42,537 nucleotides of DNA from CBDCLY01 sp965218715 (GTDB lineage Bacteria > Bacteroidota > Bacteroidia > Flavobacteriales_E > Vicingaceae): the NCBI GenBank assembly GCA_965218715.1, contig CBDCLY010000021.1, forward strand, positions 1-42,537. Reading direction: 5' to 3'. Position 1 is the first letter of the stretch; every line of letters starts with the position of its first letter. Below the pieces are notes generated by a model. It did not search any database. It saw only the letters and a program-made list of their open reading frames with translations, and was not told where the DNA came from. Position numbers and translations under genes: made by a program. Positions 35,166 through 42,537 of the stretch are shown in pieces.

Positions 35166-36229
35166 TTAGTAAGTTTATATGTTTTATGTACATAAGGAGA
35201 AGTCATTGCAGATAACAACGCCTTATAATTAAGGTTAAACTTTAATTCGTCTCCCACTTTTAATTGGTTGCCTTTTAAGTTAAAAAGGGTGTGATCGCTT
35301 CCTTCTCCCAAAACATCTATTTTCAAATGTGGTGTTAAACCGGAAACTGCTACATCTTGAAGCCCAAAGCCGGCAATTCCTCTTTCGATCATACCCTGAT
35401 CTTTAAAAATGGGATAATGACCAAAGGCGTTCTCTCCTTTTTGACCATAAGGCATGGAAGATTTCACCTTTATCTCAGTTAACTCCCCTAAAAAGGTAAA
35501 AGCAGTCCTGCTTAATTTTAGAATAGGCTTCCTATATAAAGGTTCGCAGCCCAAAAAAATAGATTCTCCTATTCTTAATTGATTGATTCGACCAATATCA
35601 GAAGTTGTAGAAACCCATTCATAATTTGCGGAATTCCCTCCTGAGATGAGCTTTAGTTTCAGATTAAATTTCTTTTCAATCTCTTCAGCAATATGCCCCA
35701 ATTCATTCATCTTCTCTTCTGTGGGCTTAATTCCTCCAAAACATGCTAGGTTAGTACCTAAGCCAACCAATTCTATGCCTTTAAGCAGTAAGGTTTCCCT
35801 AGCAGTTTCCTCAATATTTTCAGGCAAAATTCCTTCACGAAGATCTCCTAATTCTACCATTAATATTACCTGATGTACTTTCTTCATTTTTAATGCAAAA
35901 TGAGAAAGTCTACGGATGACCTCCATTTCCGAATTAAGACTGATAGTGGCGTATTTAACAATCTCTGATGCTTCAGAGAGCTTTGGCGTTCCTATTAAAA
36001 GAAATTGAGCATTAATTCTACCATCACTCATCTTTTTGAGGTTCACGATTTTTGAATCGGCTAAGAGGGTAACACCGCTTTCAACTAAGATCTTAGCTAT
36101 TTTAAGATTGGCACAAATCACTTTAGTAACTACACAGATATCGATTCCCTTACTTTTGTAAAATTTGCTAAGAATCTTAACATTAAAAGCAATTTTTCCA
36201 AGATCAATTTCTAATCTTGGGTTTGCCAT
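35162..36229 (-). CDS. Alanine/ornithine racemase-like PLP enzyme
   Basis: 355 residues. An alanine-racemase N-terminal TIM barrel has the PLP lysine K36 in VVTKVICANLKIA. Further segments typical of the Orr/YhfX-like branch follow: MVELGDLREGILPENIE, ELVGLGTNLACFGGIKPT, SGGNSANYEW and QLRIGESIFLG. A C-terminal beta domain (about 235-355) contains SSMPYGQKGENAFGHYP. It should racemise a free amino acid, possibly ornithine, lysine, alanine or glutamate; the substrate cannot be read from sequence. It overlaps the DUF1611 gene by 19 bp and the dipeptidase gene by 4 bp, so the three products are probably made together. Confidence 0.86.
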   Translation of the reverse strand: MANPRLEIDLGKIAFNVKILSKFYKSKGIDICVVTKVICANLKIAKILVESGVTLLADSKIVNLKKMSDGRINAQFLLIGTPKLSEASEIVKYATISLNSEMEVIRRLSHFALKMKKVHQVILMVELGDLREGILPENIEETARETLLLKGIELVGLGTNLACFGGIKPTEEKMNELGHIAEEIEKKFNLKLKLISGGNSANYEWVSTTSDIGRINQLRIGESIFLGCEPLYRKPILKLSRTAFTFLGELTEIKVKSSMPYGQKGENAFGHYPIFKDQGMIERGIAGFGLQDVAVSGLTPHLKIDVLGEGSDHTLFNLKGNQLKVGDELKFNLNYKALLSAMTSPYVHKTYKLTK

Positions 36230-37314
36230 AAAAGCGGTTTTATATTAATTAATTCTGGGAAAGTCTCATACAATTTCTGAATCAATTTTTTACAGTCGTG
36301 TTTTAAGACATCAGTGGTTGGTATTTTAAATTTAGCTTCATATAAATTAATAATACGGTCAATTTCTTTATCAGACATCCCTTCATGATTTACTGTAATG
36401 GCTAATACCTTAGCCGCTGAAAAGGTCTCGATTAATTGTATCTCACTCTCTAGACTAGGCATTGGAATTTCAGGAAAATCACAACGTTTCTTTCTTTTTG
36501 GAGGATGTTGAACAATAATTGCTTTGGGCATTGATCCTCGAATGATGGCACTTGAAGAAGTAAAGGCAGGATGACTCAAAGCCCCTTGCCCTTCTACTAC
36601 AATAATGTCGGGTGACTCCTTTTCAGCTTCAAGAATGGCATTCTCAACTTCACCACTAGCAAAACCTGAAGTCAATACATCTACGGCAATGCCATATTTT
36701 GAGCCCTGCAACAATCCTGTTTGACCGGTAGTAATAAAAATAGCTTTCAATCCTTCCTCTTTTAATGCTTCTACCAACTTTAGAGCAGTTGTTCTTTTGC
36801 CTACCGCACAATCTGTTCCCATAACGGTAATGACAGGAGTAGTAATTTTTCTTATCTCTCCTGTAAATTGATGGAGGTCTTTCCTCAATGGAGGTTTTCT
36901 AATGTCGTATATTTCTACCTCATAATTCTTAGCAGCTTCTAACAATTCTGCATCGTCAGTAAAAAATTCTGCCAATCCATTTATGATATTCATTCCTCTT
37001 TTCATTGCTAGTAAGATCACCTCCCTCTGCTTTTTATCAATATAACTAGCTATTGGAGCAATACCATAAATAAAATAAGCTGGCGTATATTGCAATTTAT
37101 TCAGAGCATCATCTATACTTTTGAAAATAAAGATTCCATTCTCCTTATTATCAAGAAACTCACCTGAATCAAGTCCTGCTTTTTTACTGTCAATTACAGC
37201 TACAATCTCATACTTTTCTGAATGTCGGATCAGTCCGTTAGCTACTTTACCGTCTATCTTTCCAAATTCCCCTTCGCTGTAAACTATGGCTTGTGGATTT
37301 ATTGCTTTGGTCAT
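36211..37314 (-). CDS. DUF1611/DgcN-like P-loop protein
   Basis: 367 residues. An N-terminal Rossmann-like domain (about 1-145; AVIDSKKAGLDSGEF, YGIAPIAS) is followed by a P-loop domain with GTDCAVGKRTTALKLVEAL (166-184), FITTGQTGLLQGSKYGIAVD and VVEGQGALSHPAF, the signatures of the DUF1611 family. Members named DgcN have been described as D-amino-acid (D-glutamate) N-acetyltransferases partnered with the enolase-type racemase DgcA. Here the partner is instead an alanine-racemase-fold enzyme. The role in D-amino-acid metabolism is therefore supported by family and context, but the reaction is not certain. It overlaps the small basic ORF upstream by 4 bp. Confidence 0.83.
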   Translation of the reverse strand: MTKAINPQAIVYSEGEFGKIDGKVANGLIRHSEKYEIVAVIDSKKAGLDSGEFLDNKENGIFIFKSIDDALNKLQYTPAYFIYGIAPIASYIDKKQREVILLAMKRGMNIINGLAEFFTDDAELLEAAKNYEVEIYDIRKPPLRKDLHQFTGEIRKITTPVITVMGTDCAVGKRTTALKLVEALKEEGLKAIFITTGQTGLLQGSKYGIAVDVLTSGFASGEVENAILEAEKESPDIIVVEGQGALSHPAFTSSSAIIRGSMPKAIIVQHPPKRKKRCDFPEIPMPSLESEIQLIETFSAAKVLAITVNHEGMSDKEIDRIINLYEAKFKIPTTDVLKHDCKKLIQKLYETFPELINIKPLLWQTQD

Positions 37315-37433
37315 GATTGGTCTTCCCTTTTTTTCTCTTTTCGTTTAGCTGCTTTATCCGCTCTCTTTTCTTTCAAGTTTTTTACAGCGGTTTTCTTTTC
37401 AGATTTTTTCCCACCATTTTTTTCTTTCGACAT
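37311..37433 (-). CDS. Small lysine-rich protein (40 aa) coupled to the DUF1611 gene
   Basis: A 40-codon ORF beginning MSKEKNGGKKSEKKTAVKNL and ending KKREDQS. About 40% of residues are lysine, with several arginines and alternating acidic residues; no hydrophobic segment is present. It ends in an ATGA overlap with the DUF1611 start, the same junction type as elsewhere in the operon, which supports its being a real gene. Function unknown: a nucleic-acid-binding or assembly role is only a guess. It would be the first gene of the D-amino-acid operon; a 149-bp AT-rich spacer precedes it. Confidence 0.6.
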   Translation of the reverse strand: MSKEKNGGKKSEKKTAVKNLKEKRADKAAKRKEKKREDQS

Positions 37434-37582
37434 AATATCTAAATTTTATTTAGTTGAATTACTTATTAAATTAAAACTAAAGGTGACCTTCTTAAAACAA
37501 AAAAGCATTATAGATTTAGCTGATAACCTTACATATATCACAGAAATTTATCTCTGATTATTTTTGGTAAAACAACTACCTA

Positions 37583-37819
37583 TTAAAAGAAATAGACTAC
37601 AATAGATGATACAATGATTGAAATAAAGATTGTTCGACCTTTAAATATTACAGACTTGAAATTGTGCCAAAGTTTTTCATTTGATGCCTTCGGTCTTTGT
37701 TCATAATAATCATACTGATACTTATTGATGTATTGTGAACGAATCTCTGCACTCACTAACCCAACTGCAAAAAAATTAACAGCAAAAATTATTATTACTA
37801 TTATGGTTTGTTGTATCAC
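37583..37819 (-). CDS. Small membrane protein, two predicted TM segments
   Basis: 78 residues: a hydrophobic helix at about 4-24 (IIVIIIFAVNFFAVGLV), a polar tyrosine-rich middle (SQYINKYQYDYYEQRP) and a second hydrophobic helix at about 61-77. I do not recognise the family. It stands alone between the D-amino-acid operon and the AraC gene, with non-coding gaps of 149 bp and 220 bp. A coding role is supported by the coherent two-helix layout only. Confidence 0.5.
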   Translation of the reverse strand: MIQQTIIVIIIFAVNFFAVGLVSAEIRSQYINKYQYDYYEQRPKASNEKLWHNFKSVIFKGRTIFISIIVSSIVVYFF

Positions 37820-38039
37820 TCTTATTTTAGATTTAAATAAGGCAACAATAATTGTTTTGAACGTCTTATGCTGCTTATTATTATAGAAATAGAAGCAATA
37901 CCGAAAAGGAGGTATATTAATTTATTAGGGGACATTACATCAAAAAAAGGAAAATTCATTCTAGCTATAATTTAGGTCATAAAATTCAACCTATTAAAGC
38001 CTATGAATGTTACACTATCTGGATTGATTATTACATAAA

Positions 38040-38600
38040 TCACACATCTTCTAAATTTTTTGTCCTTTTCTCCTGTAGTTGCTTGTAGAATGTAGGAGTT
38101 AATCCGGTCACTTTTTTAAATTGATTAGATAAATGAGCCACACTACTGTAATGGAGTTTTTCCGAAATTTGGGTAAGGTTCAACTCTTCGTATAACAATA
38201 GCTCCTTAACTTTTTCTATTTTATGCGTAATAATAAACTGTTGGATGGTAATCCCTTTTACCTCTGAAAAAATATTTGAAAGATAAGTGTAATCGTACTC
38301 CAATTTTTGACTGATATAATCGGAATAATTCACTTTAGGAAATTCTTCTGAGTGATGAATCATTTGAATAATCACCGTTTTAATTTTTTCAATTAATATG
38401 CTCTTTCTATCATCTAACAATTCTAACCCATAAACTAAAAGATTTTCTTTTAATTGAATTCTTTGTTTAGCAGTGATCTCTTCTAAAATTTCTATTACTC
38501 CCAAGTCCACAAAAACATAATGTAGCCCCACTTTTTTGAGTTCTTCCTTAACCGTCATTTTGCACCTTAAACTAACCATGTATTTGACGTACAAGTGCAT
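38040..38600 (-). CDS. AraC-family transcriptional regulator
   Basis: 186 residues with the two-helix AraC DNA-binding domain at the C-terminus (about 90-180): YDYTYLSNIFSEVKGITIQQ, FIITHKIEKVKELLLYEELN, HYSSVAHLSNQFKKVTGLTP. The N-terminal part (KYMVSLRCKMTVKEELKKVG) is the compact form widespread in Bacteroidota rather than a sugar-binding cupin. Targets are unknown; no adjacent divergent gene exists. A 363-bp spacer separates it from the accessory block on its right. Confidence 0.88.
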   Translation of the reverse strand: MHLYVKYMVSLRCKMTVKEELKKVGLHYVFVDLGVIEILEEITAKQRIQLKENLLVYGLELLDDRKSILIEKIKTVIIQMIHHSEEFPKVNYSDYISQKLEYDYTYLSNIFSEVKGITIQQFIITHKIEKVKELLLYEELNLTQISEKLHYSSVAHLSNQFKKVTGLTPTFYKQLQEKRTKNLEDV

Positions 38601-38963
38601 TCTTTGAAATCTAACTTATTAGAAAATTATTATAGAAAGGCCTCACATCATAGTTGTTATGACATAATGGATATTCATTTAAAACTAAGCATTTAAACCC
38701 CGTTTAGACTAAACTATCATAATCAACTATGTCTGTACACTACAAGATTCTAAGCTATATTGATGGGCTTAATGATTCAAATATGTTAATTATTAAATAA
38801 ATAATATTCCCGGTATTTATTTTCCGATACAAAATGTGAAGTAATTGTCGACTTCCCTTTGTTGGTAGTAATTGCAGGAGATTTTATTTTTGTGAAGGTA
38901 CAAATATGAGACAAAAACTAAGAAAACAAAGGCTTTCTAAAGGTCAAACAAAAGCAAATTGAG
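38601..38963. other. Gene-poor spacer at the edge of the accessory block, with an orphan promoter-like element
   Basis: The left part should contain the AraC promoter (minus strand) but shows no clear consensus. On the plus strand, TTTG/TTG at 38858-38864 and TATTTTTG at 38885-38892 form a consensus-like Bacteroidota promoter (TTG to TAnnTTTG spacing 20). It is followed after 13 bp by an ATG opening an 18-codon ORF (38906-38962, MRQKLRKQRLSKGQTKAN). No longer gene lies on this strand. I see no tRNA or direct repeat. Confidence 0.45.
38858..38892 (+). promoter_or_regulatory. Bacteroidota-type promoter without a matching gene
   Basis: TTTGTTG (38858-38864) as the -33 region and TATTTTTG (38885-38892), an exact TAnnTTTG -7 box, with 20 bp between TTG and the -7 box. 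A start site near 38899 is expected. The only downstream ORF on the strand is 18 codons, after which transcription would run antisense into the 38964-39617 gene. Confidence 0.45.
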
Positions 38964-39617
38964 CTACAAATTTTCAATTAACTTAGTTAATTGAGAAATG
39001 AACTGTTCCACTTTAGGTGCTGCTAATGTACCAATTAATCCTCCTGTCGCTCCCTCCATTGTATTTCTTATCGAAGTTAGTATTTCTTTTAAAATGGATG
39101 ATTTAGGTTTTGGAGACTTAGCTTGATGTTTAATTGTTTCAATATCTGCAATAATTTCATTGCTAACCTCAACATCTTTTACATTAGCTTTAGCAAACAA
39201 CTCTAGTTCCTTTACAAAGCTTAGAATAGAATTTAAATCAGTAGTTGAGGTAATATTTATAGTAGAGTTTGTAGTTCCTTGTTGAATTGCTCCTCCATTC
39301 ATATTTCCAATATTTATATTGTACTGGTTAATCGGAGGGAAGTATTCAGTTGGTTCATTGGGTTGCTCTAAAGCCTCTTCAATTTCATCAATACCGTATT
39401 CTGTGATAAAGAGAGTTAATCCATGTCCGTAAGGCTTAATCAAGCTCTTACTTTTTAAATACATGTAAATGTCTTTTGAATAACTATATTCAAACCCTAA
39501 GGAAGCTCCAATTTCTTTTCCATCATACCATATTTGAGTGCTACCATTGGTAAGCTCATAAACTTTATGCAAAAATTCAAACCTATCTGCTCTTTTTTCC
39601 TTTACATCAATCATCAA
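38964..39617 (-). CDS. Unrecognised protein: winged-helix-like N-terminus, GAIQQG motif, C-terminal helical domain
   Basis: 217 residues. Residues ~5-80 look like a winged helix (EFLHKVYELTNGSTQIWYDG ... LKPYGHGLTLFITEYGIDEIEE-like pattern). A central Asn/Gly-rich stretch (about 97-125: NINIGNMNGGAIQQGTTNST) is of the kind seen in various bacterial effector-associated proteins. The C-terminal ~80 residues are helical and end in a small hydrophobic patch (GATGGLIGTLAAPKVEQFIS). I cannot name the family. Its start overlaps the upstream HEPN-motif gene by 11 bp, so the two are probably made together, as regulator or sensor plus effector. Confidence 0.75.
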   Translation of the reverse strand: MMIDVKEKRADRFEFLHKVYELTNGSTQIWYDGKEIGASLGFEYSYSKDIYMYLKSKSLIKPYGHGLTLFITEYGIDEIEEALEQPNEPTEYFPPINQYNINIGNMNGGAIQQGTTNSTINITSTTDLNSILSFVKELELFAKANVKDVEVSNEIIADIETIKHQAKSPKPKSSILKEILTSIRNTMEGATGGLIGTLAAPKVEQFISQLTKLIENL

Positions 39618-40458
39618 CTATTTTCTTTGATTCTATAACCCTTGAAACCTCAGCTCCGAAATTACCAACTTTGAGAATTAATTGTTCAATCATTTCATTC
39701 GAAATTAGGATTCGATTCCCTTCTTTATCTTTTCCGTTACGATGAACAAGATTATGTCTTACCTCTACATTTCGGAGTAAATCAGCAGTATCTGGAAGAG
39801 TTACTCGAAAAACTGAGTAATATAAACTTTTAGCTGTTACTAAATTGTGAAAGGAAATTTTAAAAATTTCCTTTCTTATTATATCATCAAGTTCTTCAAA
39901 AGTTTTGTAAATACTGCTAATCTTAATTTTTGTTTCAAATGGCTTATGGGAAGCTACAAATAGTTTCTTTTCATTACTATTAGTTTCGATTCTATCTAAA
40001 AAAATATCACTTAAAAGTGTTTCTAATAATGTTATGCAAGAAATGTACAGTTGACGATTAAATGGCTGTTGAAGATTAATGTCTGTAATGTTTAATTTAT
40101 TTAAAGCCATTATATCCTCTAACCCAAATTCAAATGCTGCATAAGCATTTCCACTTTCCATATAATGACGGTATTGAGACTCATACCTTTCATATTCCTC
40201 TTTTTCATCATTACTATATAATGCCAACTCTACATAACTACCATCAACCAAACCGCTAATTTTTTCCAATATTGATTTGGGAGCATTCTCATCGAAATAA
40301 ACAATTCTGCCTCTTGTATAGCCCTCACTGTCAGCATCTATTTCAACCCAGTAGCCAGTTTCTTCTAATTCATCAGCAGTAATTCCTAGTTCTTCCGCAA
40401 GGTTTACAATTTCTTCTATCTCTTGCATTTCTTCCCACTTTCGTTTTGCAAATCCCAT
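39607..40458 (-). CDS. HEPN-motif protein (putative RNase/effector)
   Basis: 283 residues. The N-terminal part (about 1-85; FAKRKWEEMQEIEEIVNLAE, VEIDADSEGYTRGRIVYFDE) is a small alpha/beta region. The all-helical C-terminal domain (about 105-283; QLYISCITLLETLLSDIFLD) ends with RHNLVH (R234-H239) and HRNGKD. The Rx4H motif inside a four-helix domain is the catalytic signature of HEPN RNases found in toxin-antitoxin, abortive-infection and CRISPR effectors. Motif evidence is good for the superfamily; RNase activity is inferred. It overlaps the downstream gene by 11 bp and lies 65 bp downstream of a trypsin-like protease gene on the same strand. Confidence 0.75.
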   Translation of the reverse strand: MGFAKRKWEEMQEIEEIVNLAEELGITADELEETGYWVEIDADSEGYTRGRIVYFDENAPKSILEKISGLVDGSYVELALYSNDEKEEYERYESQYRHYMESGNAYAAFEFGLEDIMALNKLNITDINLQQPFNRQLYISCITLLETLLSDIFLDRIETNSNEKKLFVASHKPFETKIKISSIYKTFEELDDIIRKEIFKISFHNLVTAKSLYYSVFRVTLPDTADLLRNVEVRHNLVHRNGKDKEGNRILISNEMIEQLILKVGNFGAEVSRVIESKKIVDD

Positions 40459-40523
40459 AAATTTTAATTTCTAGTTTTTATTACTTCCTTCTAAATAACT
40501 TCAAATTGAATTATATTTTTTAA

Positions 40524-41543
40524 TTAGAAAACTCCATTTGAATTATCTAATCCTATTTCGTTAAGAAATGTATTAATCACGGGACTAGGGATAACGGCTA
40601 TATAAGGGAGTTTTCCTTTTTCCTTAAATTCTTCTTTTTCAAACAATTCTTTAGTTACCATACCAATTACAAGTCCACTTGAATCAATAACAGGACTTCC
40701 ACTATTTCCTGATGAGGTTTTTGCAGATATTAGAAATAAATTATTCCCAAAATAATCTTCAACATTTGAATTAACTTCCCCTTTATGGCAGACTTGATAA
40801 GCTGCTTTAGTAAGTGGAATTTTGGGATACCCAATTGTTATTATTTCTGAAAGGATTTTATACTTCTCATTGAATCGAAAAAAATTAAATATCGTTGGAG
40901 GTTTTTCTATTTCTAAAACTGCAATATCTTTTTCTGGGTCTGATTTTACTAGTTTGAATTGAATCGGATTATTCTGGGAGTCATAAATATTAATTACTTC
41001 TGCTCCTTCTATGTTATGAGCATTAGTAACAACATAATCTGAATTTTTCCTTTTTATAACAAATCCAGTACCTATACCTGCATCTTTATTTTTATCAATA
41101 TTTTCAATCATAACTACGGAGTTAGAGTAATTCTCTATAATGTAATTGAATCCGAATAAAATATTATTAACTAGACCATAACTATAAACTAATTTCACAT
41201 AATCTACACTTGCCATGTAAGTTGCAGGTAAATTTTGACCAAAATTATATTGTTTTTGAAGCAATAAGTTATTCTCCAGAAGTTCTACCACTACTTCTAC
41301 TATTCTCATTGATATCCCTCCCTGAATAATCTTCTTTTCCGTAACAAACATCATAAAGTCATTAACAGTAAACAATCCAAGTTTAATTCTATTTTTATCC
41401 TTCTCGTTTGGGTTTTGAATTGATTCAAGTGTTTTAACTATTTCCTCGAAGTGTGGAATATTAATAGCTTTTGATAAATAAAAATCAATCGCTAAATCAA
41501 CTAGAATTTTATTATGACGGAGTAATTCTTTTTGTGTTATCAT
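40524..41543 (-). CDS. Trypsin-like serine protease with helical N-terminal domain
   Basis: 339 residues. The N-terminal ~140 residues are helical with no signal peptide. A chymotrypsin-fold protease domain follows (about 140-330) with the full triad: H176 in VVTNAHN, D206 in DPEKDIAVLEI and S281 in SSGNSGSPVID. Lack of export and PDZ domains distinguishes it from DegP/HtrA. Cytoplasmic trypsins with extra N-terminal domains are a recurrent element of bacterial conflict systems, where they are proposed to cleave partner effectors. The adjacent HEPN-motif gene is the obvious candidate partner, though this is inference. Confidence 0.88.
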   Translation of the reverse strand: MITQKELLRHNKILVDLAIDFYLSKAINIPHFEEIVKTLESIQNPNEKDKNRIKLGLFTVNDFMMFVTEKKIIQGGISMRIVEVVVELLENNLLLQKQYNFGQNLPATYMASVDYVKLVYSYGLVNNILFGFNYIIENYSNSVVMIENIDKNKDAGIGTGFVIKRKNSDYVVTNAHNIEGAEVINIYDSQNNPIQFKLVKSDPEKDIAVLEIEKPPTIFNFFRFNEKYKILSEIITIGYPKIPLTKAAYQVCHKGEVNSNVEDYFGNNLFLISAKTSSGNSGSPVIDSSGLVIGMVTKELFEKEEFKEKGKLPYIAVIPSPVINTFLNEIGLDNSNGVF

Positions 41544-41589
41544 AAAAAGAAGATAAGAAATTACTGTTTGAATTCAAAGTCTGAAAATG

Positions 41590-42537
41590 CTATTCCAACA
41601 CTTCCAATATATTACAATCAAAATCCATTTTAACGATTACCTGATTTGTCATAACTGCATTAAAGGCGTTTGTTCCCCTATATTTCATTTTAACAATGGC
41701 GTGGGTCTCAAATATCTTATACGAAGTTTCAACATGCTCAAAACTCTCAGGATTATGTAAGTTCTCTTCGACAAAAGTTGCAAGTTTGTAATTATAACCA
41801 TCCCATCCTGTGAAACAATCATCTTTAAAATTTTGTATTCTACGTTGTTTTTCTTGTTGTTCTGTATAGAGTTTTTCCTGCTCTTTTACTTCAGCTAACC
41901 TAATTGAATATTTATCTTGGTTGATGAACTGCCTCGTATTTGGCATATTGTCATTTTTTGAAGAAAATTCATTTTCTTCAGTAAACTCTATTGTTGTATT
42001 TTTATCAATGAAGTTGAGGTTACTATCTAATTGAAAGTAAAACTTTATGTTTTTAAACTTTACGCCATTTTCATTTTCTTTCAAAAAACCATCATTATCT
42101 ATCAGTTCAAATTTCATATCAAATAAGAATTCTGAAGATTTAGAAATACTATCAAATGACTTTTGAAGTTTTCCTTCGCTCAAGTTTGTAATGGAATAAT
42201 TAGGCTCATCGAATAGTTCGGAAACTTGGGCTAAATATCGAGCCTCTTTTAGTGCAATGTCAGAAGTATCTCTTTTAATATAGTTGATTACTTTTTCCTC
42301 TGCATCCTCCATATATCCTGAAACGCTAAAATATTTTTCATTGATTTTGGAATCTCCCACAAATGATAGAGCAAAACCTGAGAAAGCAAGTAGAACCATC
42401 ATTATGACTCTTACAAAAGGTTTTTTATAAGTAGAGTTAATGGTTGATAGCAATTTTCCAGTTTTTGGAAAACTAAAAAACCCAGACAGTATAATAAGAA
42501 GTCCTCCGATTTTAGAATTTATCAAAATAAAGAGCAG
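41590..42537 (-). CDS. Membrane-anchored protein with conserved C-terminal domain (N-terminus beyond window)
   Basis: At least 315 residues; the frame is open to the right edge (LLFILINSKIGGLLIILSGF), so the true start lies outside. Two hydrophobic helices (first ~55 residues) precede a soluble region with a charged, probably coiled-coil stretch (AEVKEQEKLYTEQQEKQRR). A C-terminal domain of ~80 residues begins CFTGWDGYNYKLATFVEENL and contains FEHVETSYKIF and KYRGTNAFNAVMTNQVIVKM. This last module (WDG, SFEHVET, RGTNAFG-like) recurs in many uncharacterised bacterial membrane proteins. Function unknown. It precedes the protease gene by 46 bp on the same strand and may belong to the same unit. 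Confidence 0.75.
   Translation of the reverse strand: MLFILINSKIGGLLIILSGFFSFPKTGKLLSTINSTYKKPFVRVIMMVLLAFSGFALSFVGDSKINEKYFSVSGYMEDAEEKVINYIKRDTSDIALKEARYLAQVSELFDEPNYSITNLSEGKLQKSFDSISKSSEFLFDMKFELIDNDGFLKENENGVKFKNIKFYFQLDSNLNFIDKNTTIEFTEENEFSSKNDNMPNTRQFINQDKYSIRLAEVKEQEKLYTEQQEKQRRIQNFKDDCFTGWDGYNYKLATFVEENLHNPESFEHVETSYKIFETHAIVKMKYRGTNAFNAVMTNQVIVKMDFDCNILEVLE

Noticed and set aside
37222..37557. 111-codon plus-strand open frame rich in Phe
   Set aside because: Phe-rich because it is the antisense of the lysine-rich small ORF and DUF1611 start; coding evidence favours the minus strand.
37559..37566. TATTTTTG on the plus strand, an exact -7 box
   Set aside because: No TTG/TTTG at the right distance upstream and no plus-strand gene follows.

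Overview
The window is a chromosomal segment of a Bacteroidota bacterium, most likely of the Flavobacteriales. Three proteins carry type IX secretion (T9SS) C-terminal sorting domains. There are also a BlaR1/TonB fusion, a one-polypeptide 2-oxoacid dehydrogenase E1, a SusC-type outer-membrane receptor, a HYC_CC_PP protein, TAnnTTTG-type promoter elements, few Shine-Dalgarno sites and an AT-rich composition. I cannot name the genus. I see no tRNA, rRNA, CRISPR array or insertion sequence.

Layout. (1) 1-1530: minus-strand BlaR1-like peptidase and BlaI-like repressor, with two operator-like palindromes. (2) 1599-8340: plus-strand lower phenylacetate cluster (paaH, paaI, paaJ, paaZ, a crotonase, paaY). 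The ligase and epoxidase genes are not here. (3) 8397-11785: two tandem paralogous secreted T9SS proteins. (4) 11795-15683: an Lrp/AsnC regulator divergent from a probable branched-chain 2-oxoacid dehydrogenase E2-E1 pair; the shared 120 bp holds TAG-initiated Lrp-like boxes every 30-31 bp. (5) 15680-20131: CIA30 protein, a broken DUF3667 gene, a HisC-like aminotransferase and an ABC exporter. (6) 20222-28523: outer-membrane receptor, Rossmann protein, sugar MFS transporter, GH92 alpha-mannosidase lipoprotein and glycosylasparaginase, together suggesting N-glycan use. (7) 28539-34193: cytochrome c, patatin, two MauG/MbnH-like di-heme proteins, an MbnP-like protein (frameshifted), a HYC_CC_PP protein and a Crp/Fnr regulator (frameshifted near its N-terminus), with an FNR-box-like dyad. 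(8) 34482-37433: tightly overlapping operon of a 40-residue lysine-rich protein, a DUF1611/DgcN-like P-loop protein, an alanine/ornithine-racemase-like enzyme and a VanX-like D,D-dipeptidase. (9) 37583-38600: small membrane protein and AraC regulator. (10) 38964-42537: AT-rich accessory block with a winged-helix-like protein, a HEPN-motif protein, a trypsin-like protease and a partial membrane protein, resembling a conflict or defence module.

Four genes (BlaR1/TonB, DUF3667, MbnP, Crp/Fnr) are each broken by one lesion: three apparent 1-nt insertions and one stop codon. This points either to base-level sequence errors or to real gene decay. The most novel-looking assemblies are the D-amino-acid operon (8), the protease/HEPN block (10), and the MbnP/two-MbnH/HYC_CC_PP/Fnr group (7).
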